Assembly (NCBI RefSeq): GCF_029168945.1
Contig: NC_083601.1
Coordinates: 62,001-126,000, forward strand
DNA from: Cannabis sativa
Taxonomy: Eukaryota > Streptophyta > Magnoliopsida > Rosales > Cannabaceae
DNA: 64,000 bases
Direction of reading: 5' to 3'
The notes under the pieces are model-generated. The model saw only the letters and a program-made list of their open reading frames with translations. It had not been told where the DNA came from and ran no database searches. Position 1 is the stretch's first letter; the number at the start of each line of letters is the position of its first letter. A program made the translations under genes and the position numbers. Positions 22,369 through 33,443 of this stretch are shown here, piece by piece.

Positions 22369-22535
22369 CAGTATCCCTTGACGAGTAAAGTATAAGTTAG
22401 GGAAGGTTTCATGTATCTCATGAACCTGATTCCAGATATATGGGTGGATTCAAAGATACTACACTTGATCAGAGGATCAAGACAAAAGATTGATTGTAAT
22501 GCACAACTTGTTTTATGTTAGTGCAAGTGGGAGTT
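22369..22535 (+). repeat. Extra copy of the 3' internal end of element A, upstream of its left LTR
   Basis: These 167 bp read the same as 30401-30567, including the polypurine tract AAGTGGGAGT abutting the LTR. In a normal element this sequence occurs only before the 3' LTR. Confidence 0.9.
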
Positions 22536-24483
22536 TGTTGGGTTTTATGCCCTAAATAAAACTCATTACAATCTGATTAGTTATCAATTTAGAAGTGAAG
22601 CATGTTTACATGTATGTTACATGTTTATGGTTTAATACATATATTTGATATATGCACAAAATCAGTTAAATCCAGAACATATAGTTATTCACAATTACAG
22701 TATCGTCAATACAGTGGAATGTGATTGTGATTATATGATTCAAAAGATTTGGTCCCTGTTCATCAGTGTTTTGGATTTACACTGATGTGATAATCAGCGA
22801 TGAAGTATACTTACACTTGGAGTAAGTGTTATGTTCTTTCCAGAACATTGGTAAAGTATACTGGTTTCGAATGCATGGAGTATGCATTGGACTGGACCGA
22901 TATTGAACTTGGTTAAAGATATTGTAAACTTACCGTTGTATCTTTCCAAGTCAATGTCAGAAGTTGATCTTAGATTAAGAGAATCTAAATCCTGATATGC
23001 TTAGGCTCAATTTCAGGAGTGCTATTCTTGTTCTTTGATTTATTAGTTAAAGCCTGTTTTGAGTCAGGATAATACATATATTTTGGGAACATGATAGCAT
23101 AACTGAATAGGGAGTGCTAAACATAAATATGGAAATCTATAGCTTCTACTGGTGTATAGAAGTAAAGTGATGATTCCTTTTGAGCTTAGTTGAATAGAAG
23201 TAAATGGATGAGCTCTTGTTTCAGTGACTATTTATTAGATCACTAAAACATCATTTACAGGTAACTAAGTGTTCAAATGGGCAAAATACATTGAGGGGTG
23301 TAAACGGTAAATTAGTCCCGTCTCGATGTAAATCATCTATATAGAGGATCTCTAAATCACATTAAGATTATAACAATGGTTAAATGAGATAGCATATTGA
23401 TATCGTGAAACATATGATATGCTCTATATAAGTCTGAGAGTGCAATTCCAAGTTCTAAGAGTGGATTCAACGAGGAATTAATAAGTTAGGGATTTACTTG
23501 GTAAATCGGTTCAACTTATTGGAAGCTCAGAATATAGATCCATGGTCCCCATTCTAGTTGAGACTATACTGTTTGTAGGACTCTATAATTGATTTATGAT
23601 TAATCAATTATAATTCTAAAAGTTAGACTATGTCTAATTTGTGAATTCTCACAGTTTAGGGATGAAATCGTAAATAAGAGGGTTTCTAGGTTTAATTATT
23701 AATTATGAGACTTTGCATGTCTGAATTAATAATTAATTTTAAATGGCAATATTATTTAATAATCTATTTTAGTTATTAAATAATTGGTTTTGGCATTTAA
23801 ATGATTAGAATTAAAAAAATGGCATTTTTGGAGAAATAGAAATAAAATTGAGGAAACTGCAAAATCAATGTGAGGCCCTTTTCACACCATGGCCGGCCAC
23901 ATGATTACCTTTTCCCAATTATTATTTTTCAATTTAATTTGTCATTTAATTGCTAATCAAAGCCTAGCCTAAATAGGAAAGTGGTGAATCACACTAAATA
24001 AAGCAGTTATTCTATTACACAGTAAAAGAGGAAACTGTTTATTTGGAAAGTTGTGGTCTTCTCTTTTCCTATATATAGCAGCCCCTCTCTTCTCTTTGCA
24101 TGCATATGTGTTGCTTGAGAAACTTTGCTCTGCAAAGTGTATCACACGAAAATAAGAGAGAAAAATAAAGAGAGATTTCAAAATTCCCTAGTGAGAGAGA
24201 AGTGCCCACTCACATCATTCAGTATCTCATCATAGTTTGGAAGACTGTGAAGGATCACATCCAACTGAAGAACTTTCGGGCTCAGATCTTGATTATACTC
24301 TGCTACAGACATGAATCAAGGGTTAGAGATCTGAGTGGAAGGAGACATAAATTCCGCTGCAATCACTGTAAGTTATTCTTAACTTTTATGTGTTTAGTTC
24401 ATCATTTTAGAAGTTCAATATTAGGTTGTTAAATCAACATACTTGCAATAGATCTAAGATCCTGGATAAATATAATACCAGCA
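22536..24483 (+). repeat. Left LTR of element A
   Basis: 1948 bp from TGTTGGGTTTTATGCCC to ACCAGCA (the right LTR ends ACCAACA). Apart from a cluster of differences at 22663-22862, it differs from the right LTR by fewer than ten substitutions that I could see. The 76-codon frame at 24202-24432, repeated in the right LTR, is not supported as a gene. Confidence 0.95.
24070..24077 (+). promoter_or_regulatory. TATA box of the element A LTR
   Basis: CTATATATAGCAGCCCC followed by a pyrimidine-rich start region, about 1.53 kb into the LTR. The same sequence is in the right LTR at 32103-32110. Placement near the U3/R border is inferred. Confidence 0.6.
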
Positions 24484-24485
24484 AC

Positions 24486-24502
24486 TGGCACCAGAGCCAT
24501 GG
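24486..24502 (+). other. Primer binding site of element A
   Basis: TGGCACCAGAGCCATGG starts two bases after the LTR. It equals the initiator tRNA-Met site except for two T-to-C changes. Confidence 0.75.
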
Positions 24503-24744
24503 TAATTGATTTACTTGCAAGAAATTTGGACTTAAAACGATTTGCTTGTGATTTGGATGGTTTCATGTTGTGTCATATTGATGTTTAATTGATGTTTGTG
24601 AATTCTGGGAAAAATAATTGATTGTCTGTATCTGGAATTATTTTTATTGGATAGTGTGGAAAATTCTAAGCAATTTACTTTTTTATAGAACTCGATTTCG
24701 ATTTAATTTGAATTAGTTATGAGTTTTTGAAAATCGGGAAAAAC

Positions 24745-24880
24745 CTAGGTGGTGAGCACCTCCCCTACGCGCGCGGAAATCATGCGCAGGGGTGCTTGCG
24801 CCCAGTTTTCTGGGCTGTGGCTTCTCTCCTACGCGCGCGGACAGCATGCTTTGCATGCTGTCCGTACCACCTGCTATTTT
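24745..24880 (+). other. GC-rich hairpin cluster in the leader of element A
   Basis: The strongest element is a perfect 11 bp stem with a TTT loop at 24839-24863 (GGACAGCATGC / GCATGCTGTCC). Smaller stems: AGGTG...CACCT near 24749, GCGCA...TGCGC near 24784, and CCCAG-TTTT-CTGGG near 24802. The motif CCTACGCGCGCGGA occurs twice. Frames 24727-24940 crossing it are chance. Confidence 0.8.
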
Positions 24881-27446
24881 CTTCGTTTTCTTCGATTTTT
24901 CATGCTATTTCATGGAATTAAATTTCGATTTTTTGTGTAGTTTTGTATGTTGATTTTTGTTTTTCAAATTTTAAATCTAATTATCAGAAATAAATTAATT
25001 TTAATTTTTTAAAATTAATTTTAGATATTAGTGCAATTTGATTTTGAAAATGGGAAAAATCAAGTTTTGCTTACCTTTTTCTTATTTCCTTTAAAATTTG
25101 ATTATTTTATTTTTTTTAAGGTCAGATATTAATTTTTTTTGGTAACTTGACCTTAATTAAAATAAGATCCAAATAATCATGATAATTTTAAAAGAGGAAA
25201 TAAGGTATTTTTGTTAACTTTTAAATTTTGTTATTTTTTAATTAAATTAAGTTGTAAAATATGAAAAGGGTATGTATTTACCATTTTCTATTTTATTATT
25301 TAATTTATTAAATAACATGAAATTTAAAAGGAAAGTTAGCAATTTATTTTGAAATGACATTTAGGTTACCCAAAACCTAATTTTTCAAAATGGTAGGTTT
25401 AATTTTAATATTATTTTTTGAAATATAGATTTAAAATTAAATAAATCCTACATCCAACTATCCAGAACTAACCTTGTTGCAGGAGTATGTGTTTTAGATT
25501 GTTTGTAAGTTTTTCTAAAACCTATTATTACTTGATCTAAATTGCCAGGGTTAACTTGTTGACAGATCAACTGATCTGATTTTAACCCATGGTTCAATTG
25601 ATGATAGATCAAGTTGATAATTTGTAACAGGTAATTTTTTACAAACTTCTTTCATCTGTGTATGACCTAGAAACATGATAGGATCCATCCAAATCTGTGT
25701 GCCTGTGTGAGCCTATATGTTTAATTTCTATTATAGATACATATAGGTTGTTGTTGCTAAATAAAATGTCATAACCTGATAGATTTTATTTAGGCTCATT
25801 TAGTTAATGGGCCTATTCAATTAATAACAGTTGTTCATTTTAAGGTTAAATTCCTCTCTTTTGGGCCTTGTGTGAGAGTTGGGAGCCTTAGAAGTGGGTG
25901 CGACATACTGGACCCAGCTCCCCCTCACATGAACAACCACAATTGTGAAGGCCCATTTGCCTAATTTGGATAACTGTGCTAGGTTAATTATATTAGTTTG
26001 ACCTAATAAAAATTGAATAGCAACATAATTAATTTCTTCGAAATTAATTTAAGAAAAACATAGTTTAATGAATTTCATTTCTGGATAAACTATTTGTATT
26101 TTTCTTGTATTTAATTAAATAAAGAATTTTAACTAACTAGATTCTTTCTGAAACTTATTTTTATTATTTCATTGAATATTCTTATTTAAGTTATGAATTA
26201 GTAATTACTAATAATAACCTAAATTTGAATATATTGTGATAATAATGTTAAGCTGAGGAATTCTAGGAATTAGTTATTGAAGATTCTTAGAAGATATTAT
26301 TTTAAGTTGGTTTTAAACTTAAAAAGGGAATATCTTTAAATTAGGTAGTCACCACCTAATTTTGATATTTAATTAAATGATATTTGGAAAATTTTAAGTT
26401 AGTAAATTATAGATTGTTTCTATAATAACTTAAATCAGATATTTTCCAGATCTTGAAAAGATACTTAGTAAGAATTGAGATATTTTCTAGATAGTTATCT
26501 CCATACTAATTATTATTTCTAATCTAGGAAAATATCATTGATTGTGAAATTAATTGGTTAATAATTAATTTTGGTACAATTCAATTAAGGATATTTTTCC
26601 TTGTATTAAATTAGAAATTAATGATTAAGTCTTCTCTATACTTAATTATTTATTTCCTGAATTTAGTACATTTAATTAAATTGAAAATTAAATGTCCAAG
26701 CTGATTTTCATAATGATACTTGGATATTGATATTTTCATGATATTTAATTAAATAAGAAAATTATTTTAAGTTGGGTATTTCCATAACAGCTTAAATTTG
26801 AATAATTTTCATAATATATTTTATTTATTTTATTAATCATTTTTCAAAATAGCATTTAATTATGCAAGGTGATTTTGAATTTGTCTTGAAAGATAGATTG
26901 AAGTTGTAAATTAATTATTTTAATTAATTTTGAATCAACTTAAATCAATGATTTTTTCATTTAATGATTAATAAAGGAACCGAAATATATTATTAGAAAT
27001 TGGATTACTTAGTCAAGAAAATCTAGATAGATAATATTTTTGCTTGAGGTATTTTTTTAAAGTTTGATTTATTTTAAATGTATTTCAAAAATTGTGTATT
27101 TTTGGAAATACAATATATATATTTGTAGAAAATTTTAATTTAAGTTGCAAATTAATTTAAATTAATACAACTTAAATTAAGTAATTTTCTTAATATTTGT
27201 TGGAAAATTAACACTAAGATGGAAATAATTCATTTTATTTTCTTAACCATCTAAGTTTAATTTTACAAATATTGAATTAAATTTTATTTAGATTCTATTC
27301 TAAATTTAAAATTTAATATATATATATATATAGATTTAAAATAAATAAATAATAGAAGAAAATACAATTTAAACAATGAGCTTTATTATTTTGAGATATT
27401 CGATCTCCATTGTTGGTTTTACATAGCTATTGTTTTAGTGAGTAAT

Positions 27447-27749
27447 CCTCCCTAATGGAGGAACGTTCATTAGCAAGTTAGCGCCGTTTAATCTCGAAAG
27501 ATAAGTATGTTTGTAAGTGTTTTATATTAGTATTAACCACCCTAATGGTGGGTACTGTATAAGACTTACAAACATATGAAACAATGGTAGAAGCTCATGA
27601 AATAAGAATGACCTTGACTCTCGCCTAAACGGGACAACGTCGGATTCTCTTTTCGATCGAATAAAAGGTTGCTAGAAGATTTGCTATTCTAGATGAGCTG
27701 ACAACTTTATTCAATGAATGATAGCTTTGACTCTCGCCTAAACAGGACA
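27447..27749 (+). other. Conserved pre-gag leader island of element A
   Basis: Two 5 bp hairpins share the same loop CTAAT: 27447-27461 (CCTCC/GGAGG) and 27537-27551 (CCACC/GGTGG). The complementary pentamer ATTAG lies between them at 27469-27473. Then the box CTCTCGCCTAAAC(G/A)GGACA occurs at 27618-27636 and 27731-27749. The same elements occur in B. Confidence 0.75.
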
Positions 27750-27912
27750 CTGATATCAGTTTGTTGAAAACCTTGGAAATTGTTTAGGATTGAATTTTTT
27801 TTGTATTTTCTCTAATCATTCCTACTTGCTGTATGCTGATAATTTCTGAATGAGATTTTGTGATAAACCATAACTGATATCTATGTATTATCTTGTAGTA
27901 TCGTGAATTGAA

Positions 27913-28786
27913 ATGTCAAATCCCATGTTGTCACTCTTAACTGAAAATAAGCTAAATGGGTCTAACTTCCCAAAGTGGAGAGAGAACATTCATATTGCTC
28001 TCATAGGTGAAAGTGCCTCGTTTGTGTTGACTGAGCCGTCCCCTGAGCAGCCAAGTGACAATGCAACCAAAGCTGTAAAAGAGAAGTTTGAGCGTTGGCA
28101 TAATGCTAACAATAAAGCTCGTTACTTCATGCTTTCCAGCATGGTTGACACTTTGAAAACAAGGTTTGCAAACACTGTCACGGCTGCAGAAATCATGACG
28201 CAGTTAACTGAGCTATTCGGTATGGCATCTATTCAATCTCGTTTCGACGCGACTAAGAAATTTATCAATGCATGGATGGAACCCCATCAGAATGTGCGTG
28301 ATCACCTTCTCCAGATGGCTAGTTATTTCCAGGAAGCCCAGAATCATGGTGCTGAAATGGATCAGACTACTCAAGTGAGTCTCATCTTGAATAGCCTGAC
28401 TCCGCATTTTCTCGCCCTACACATCAAATTATGTCATGAATAAGAAGGAACAAGACTTTCATACTTTAGTCAATGACCTTCAGACATATGAAAATTTGAT
28501 TGGAGGTCCCAAGAAAAGAGGGAATAAACCTCAGAATTCTGGAAATGGTAATAAGACAAGTAATCCTGAGGCACTTGTTGCTTCTACTTCCAAATCCCAT
28601 CATAAGAAGAAGTGGAAAAATGCCAAGAAGCGAGCTCAAGCTGCGAATGCAGCTAGAAACAAAAATGCTGGAGCTTCTGGCAATACACAAAAAGGAAAAT
28701 GTTTCTACTGCAATGAGAAAGGCCATTGGAAATCCCAATGTCCTAAGTATCTTGCAAAGAAACAAGGTATTTTCTTTATAAACTGA
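27913..28786 (+). pseudogene. Copia-type gag of element A, frameshifted
   Basis: The first frame (27913-28443) carries the UBN2/gag landmarks TENKLNGSNFPKW, SRFDATKKFINAW, MEPHQNVRDHLL and VSLILNSLTP. The second (28436-28786) continues with LVNDLQTYENLIGG, a Lys-rich linker and an intact zinc knuckle CFYCNEKGHWKSQC. Compared with the gag of B, one extra base near 28408-28415 causes the switch. The start matches that of B. No protease or RT follows; the next ~1.8 kb is non-coding. So the last known state of this copy is a gag-only element with one disabling frameshift. Confidence 0.88.
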
Positions 28787-30567
28787 TGTGTTTTTAGTGA
28801 ATTATTATCCTTTTGGATTAATAATTCTGGACTACTAACCTTGTTTATTATTCTTCTTATAGCTAAAGCTTCTTAAACTCGGGTGCTGTTTTAACGAGTT
28901 GGATTAGAAAGCTGGATGGTGGATGGAGATTGTCTATAATAAAGAAGAAGCTCTTTCATTTGAATTAATTGTTTAGTTTATCAAACAATTTGGATTTCAA
29001 AGTTTTGGGATCTTATCTCCCTGTTTGGTTCTCATAAATATTGTAAACAATTTTTGGTTTATAATAAAATATCTTTTTCAATTATATTGCAATTTATGAG
29101 TTGAGCTTCAGTTCTTTATTTTATCTATTACCAATTATTATATTTATTATGTTTGAATGTGTATGTGTTTTTATTATTGATGCAAATTCAAAAGTATTTA
29201 AACTCTTTACAGAGTTATTACTACATAAACACTAGAAGTTTTTTCTATGTTTATGAATAATTGTTGGTTTCAAAAACAATTATTTGAGAATTTGTTTAAT
29301 AAAAAGATCTTTTGATCTGATAGGGGTGGAGAAAAGTTAAGAATAATATGCAGTTCAAATGATTTTTTATATCTAATGAACTCTGGATTATATTCAACTC
29401 CACAGACTCTCTATCACGCTTAGAGATTTACAACCTTTAGGGGTGGACCATAATCTCTATAAACTTAGGGGTGGACTTTATTCTACAGTACCCTTTGTGA
29501 CACATAATTTTAAACATGGAAATAATATAATAAATTAGCTATTATCAGAATAAATCCTTGATCTTGATTATATGTTCCAGTTTAGATTCACTGTTGTGAT
29601 AGTTATTGATACCATTAAAGTTCTTTGATAATGTTTCACATTACCTTGGTTGAGTGGGAGAATATTAAAATTCTTTACCCATCTTCGTTTGGTTGATAAT
29701 TGTGATAGAAACTTAAGAACACCTCTGATAAAAACAAGTCTAACCATTCACATGGATAGAAATAACTTATCAGAATTATGAGAGTAAGATAGAAGAATTC
29801 TTGCATAGTCTATTCGAAAGACTGATTCAAGATGTCTATTTCTCATAACATTTTGTGGTATCTTGATTTGATTGCTTAAATCTCTAGCAATGTATTTTTT
29901 TCACTTCAAATACTAGACTGCTATGTTGTTGAACTAATCTTAAAGAAACTTACGGTTTCGGCTTAAGATAATAAGTCACAACGAGATGTTCCAAGAAACA
30001 ATAGTAAAAGGTTAAAAGTTTCTAACCAGACATCTGCTATTGAGTGGGAGCCATCTGAGATGTAATCAAATGGGGAACATTAGGAGACAATCAAGAAAGA
30101 TTTACAAAAGTGACGTATATGTTATTAAGGAACTATTCATTAGTGGTCCTGATATGCACACCGACTCATTGTGAGATGGTGGTTACTCTGGGGGTGGAGG
30201 AATCATTATAGAAGAGTGTTAAAACCCATCTATAATAATTCAAGCTTCATCAGAAAAGATATAACTTTGTAAATTCAAAATTACCAGAAAGTTATTTTAC
30301 TGAAGAAAATTCTACACTGCTTTATCTCAATTCCAAATTTTAAAATTTGAGAGATATGTCTTCTGGTTATTCAGATGTACTTAATGGGCAGTAAGGATTT
30401 CAGTATCCCTTGACGAGTAAAGTATAAGTTAGGGAAGGTTTCATGTATCTCATGAACCTGATTCCAGATATATGGGTGGATTCAAAGATACTACACTTGA
30501 TCAGAGGATCAAGACAAAAGATTGATTGTAATGCACAACTTGTTTTATGTTAGTGCAAGTGGGAGTT
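28787..30567 (+). other. 3' non-coding region and polypurine tract of element A
   Basis: AT-rich, with repeated AGGGGTGGA boxes (about 29322, 29440 and 29468) and GAGTGGGAG boxes (about 29654 and 30045). It ends in AAGTGGGAGT, the polypurine tract, at 30557-30566. No pol domain in any frame. Confidence 0.75.
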
Positions 30568-32516
30568 TGTTGGGTTTTATGCCCTAAATAAAACTCATTA
30601 CAATCTGATTAGTTATCAATTTAGAAGTGAAGCATGTTTACATGTATGTTACATGTTTATGGTTTAATACATATATTTGATATATGCACAAAATCGCTAA
30701 ATCCGTAACATATAGTTATTCACAATTACGGTATCGTCAATACAAAGGAATGTGATTGTGATTATATGATTCAAAAGATTTGGTCCCCGTTCATCGGTGT
30801 TTTGGATTTACAACGATGTGATAATCGACGATGAAGTATACTTACACTTGGAGTAAGTGTTATGTTCTTTCCGTAACATTGGTAAAGTATATCTTGGTTT
30901 CGAATGCATGGAGTATGCATTGGACTGGACCGATATTGAACTTGGTTAAAGATATTGTAAACTTACCGTTGTATCTTTCCAAGTCAATGTCAGAAGTTGA
31001 TCTTAGATTAAGAGAATCTAAATCCTGATATGCTTAGGCTCAATTTCAGGAGTGCTATTCTTGTTCTTTGATTTATTAGTTAAAGCCTGTTTTGAGTCAG
31101 GATAATACATATATTTTGGGAACATGATAGCATAACTGAATAGGGAGTGCTAAACATAAATATGGAAATCTATAGCTTCTACTGGTGTATAGAAGTAAAG
31201 TGATGATTCCTTTTGAGCTTAGTTGAATAGAAGTAAATGGATGAGCTCTTGTTTCAGTGACTATTTATTAGATCACTAAAACATCATTTACAGGTAACTA
31301 AGTGTTCAAATGGGCAAAATACATTGAGGGGTGTAAACGGTAAATTAGTCCCGTCTCGATGTAAATCATCTATATAGAGGATCTCTAAATCACATTAAGA
31401 TTATAACAATGGTTAAATGAGATAGCATATTGATATCGTGAAACATATGATATGCTCTATATAAGTCTGAGAGTGCAATTCCAAGTTCTAAGAGTGGATT
31501 CAACGAGGAATTAATAAGTTAGGGATTTACTTGGTAAATCGGTTCAACTTATTGGAAGCTCAGAATATAGATCCATGGTCCCCATTCTAGTTGAGACTAT
31601 ACTGTTTGTAGGACTCTATAATTGATTTATGATTAATCAATTATAATTCTAAAAGTTAGACTATGTCTAATTTGTGAATTCTCACAGTTTAGGGATGAAA
31701 TCATAAATAAGAGGGTTTCTAGGTTTAATTATTAATTATGAGACTTTGCATGTCTGAATTAATAATTAATTTTAAATGGCAATATTATTTAATAATCTAT
31801 TTTAGTTATTAAATAATTGGTTTTGGCATTTAAATGATTAGAATTGGAAAAATGGCATTTTTGGAGAAATAGAAATAAAATTGAGGAAACTGCAAAATCA
31901 ATGTGAGGCCCTTTTCACACCATGGCCGGCCACAGGATTACCTTTTCCCAATTATTATTTTTCAATTTAATTTGTCATTTAATTGCTAATCAAAGCCTAG
32001 CCTAAATAGGAAAGTGGTGAATCACACTAAATAAAGCAGTTATTCTATTACACAGTAAAAGAGGAAACTGTTTATTTGGAAAGTTGTGGTCTTCTCTTTT
32101 CCTATATATAGCAGCCCCTCTCTTCTCTTTGCATGCATATGTGTTGCTTGAGAAACTTTGCTCTGCAAAGTGTATCACACGAAAATAAGAGAGAAAAATA
32201 AAGAGAGATTTCGAAATTCCCTAGTGAGAGAGAAGTGCCCACTCACATCATTCAGTATCTCATCATAGTTTGGAAGACTGTGAAGGATCACATCCAACTG
32301 AAGAACTTTCGGGCTCAGATCTTGATTATACTCTGCTACAGACAGGAATCAAGGGTTAGAGATCTGAGTGGAAGGAGACATAAATTCCGCTGCAATCACT
32401 GTAAGTTATTCTTAACTTTTATGTGTTTAGTTCATCGTTTTAGAAGTTCAATATTAGGTTGTTAAATCAACATACTTGCAATAGATCTAAGATCCTGGAT
32501 AAATATAATACCAACA
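30568..32516 (+). repeat. Right LTR of element A
   Basis: 1949 bp from TGTTGGGTTTTATGCCC to ACCAACA, then the TSD GATCA. Differences from the left LTR are concentrated at 30695-30893, where all ten CAG/CTG triplets of the left copy are changed. Confidence 0.95.
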
Positions 32517-33312
32517 GATCATAGGCATCGTTTGCACTTTTTCTCATAAATGCCCCACCAGCTGCGGCATCTATGATGGTTCTGGTATTACCAATCAGCC
32601 CGTTGTAGAAGCTGTGAACCAACATCCACTTTTCGATCCCATGATGTGGACATTTTCTGATGAGATCCTTGAACCTCTCCCAAGCCTCATAGAGAGATTC
32701 ATTGTCCAGTTGACAAAAATTATAAATTTCACCTCGCAGCTTGGCAGCTTTTGCTGGAGGAAAAAACTTGGACAAGAACTTTGTCGCCAAATCAGTCCAT
32801 GTTGCAATAGAGTTCGATGGAAAGGAGATCAGCCAACTCTTAGCTCGCTCTCTCAGCGAGAATGGGAAAAGTCTCAAGCGGATTGCATCATCACTAACTC
32901 CATTGACTTTGAAAGTCTGACATAACTCCATGAAATTCGACAAGTGCAGATTGGGGTCTTCAGAGGGGAGTCCACCGAACTGAACTGAGGATTGCACCAT
33001 TTGGAGTATGGCAGGCTTTATTTCAAAGTTATTGGCATCTACGGCGGGTGGTCTTATACAAGACTGAACCCCCATCAAAGTTGGAAGAATGTAGTCCCTC
33101 AGACTACGACCATTTGCTTGATCTTCAATGGCACCACTGTTATTACCGTTGTTGCCTCCATTGTTACCGCCATTAGCATTCTCAGCCATGATTTCTTGTG
33201 TTTCAGCAGTTGCTGAAACTCTTTCTTGCCTCTTATTTCTTCTATTTCTTCTACAGGTCTTCTCAATTTCAAGATCAACCGGCAGTATTACACTTTCTCC
33301 TTGACATCGCAT
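32517..33312 (-). pseudogene. Athila gag N-terminal part (capsid region)
   Basis: The frame encodes an Asn/Gly-rich N-terminus, then the Athila capsid pattern: [89 protein letters not shown] and ANDAYDLL. It is cut at DAYDLL by element A; the protein continues at 22337. Gag builds the particle of the element. The start codon lies shortly downstream of the primer site, as expected, but which of the first Met codons is used is not clear. Confidence 0.9.
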
Positions 33313-33426
33313 GCACCTTTAATTCCTGAAATAGACAATCTAAAAGAAACAGATTAGCAATAAGCAGAAAGAATTAACCAAAGTAGAATTTAATCTAATT
33401 TTTGTAATATCAATTTTTAAACAATT

Positions 33427-33443
33427 CCCCGGCAACGACGCCA
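33427..33443 (-). other. Primer binding site of the Athila-type element (tRNA-Asp)
   Basis: The minus strand reads TGGCGTCGTTGCCGGGG, starting six bases after the 5' LTR. It matches the tRNA-Asp primer site used by Athila elements except for one C-to-T change. Confidence 0.88.

Larger units (their letters stand above)
24503..27912 (+). other. Long leader of element A
   Basis: 3.4 kb of AT-rich DNA without a credible reading frame, collinear with the leader of B. It contains the GC-rich hairpin cluster (24745-24880), a conserved non-coding block (about 25850-25980, matching 17280-17400 inverted) and the pre-gag island (27447-27749). Confidence 0.8.
22338..32516 (+). mobile_element. Element A: copia-type gag-only (TR-GAG-like) element inserted in Athila gag
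   Basis: LTRs at 22536-24483 and 30568-32516 (about 1.95 kb), tRNA-Met-like primer site, 3.4 kb leader, a short gag, a 1.8 kb 3' region, and a polypurine tract AAGTGGGAGT before the right LTR. The 5 bp duplication GATCA flanks the whole (22333-22337 and 32517-32521), and joining the flanks restores an uninterrupted Athila gag frame. Its left end is abnormal: after GATCA comes TGTTGG, then filler copied from adjacent Athila DNA, then 167 bp of 3' internal sequence, then the left LTR. No pol domain is present. Confidence 0.92.

Noticed and set aside
24727..24940. Two overlapping plus frames in the leader of element A
   Set aside because: Same reason: GC-rich island, different proteins from those in B.
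24202..32465. 76-codon frame repeated in both LTRs of element A
   Set aside because: Repetition only reflects LTR identity; the sequence lies at the LTR end (transcript leader) and is not preserved in the other family LTRs.
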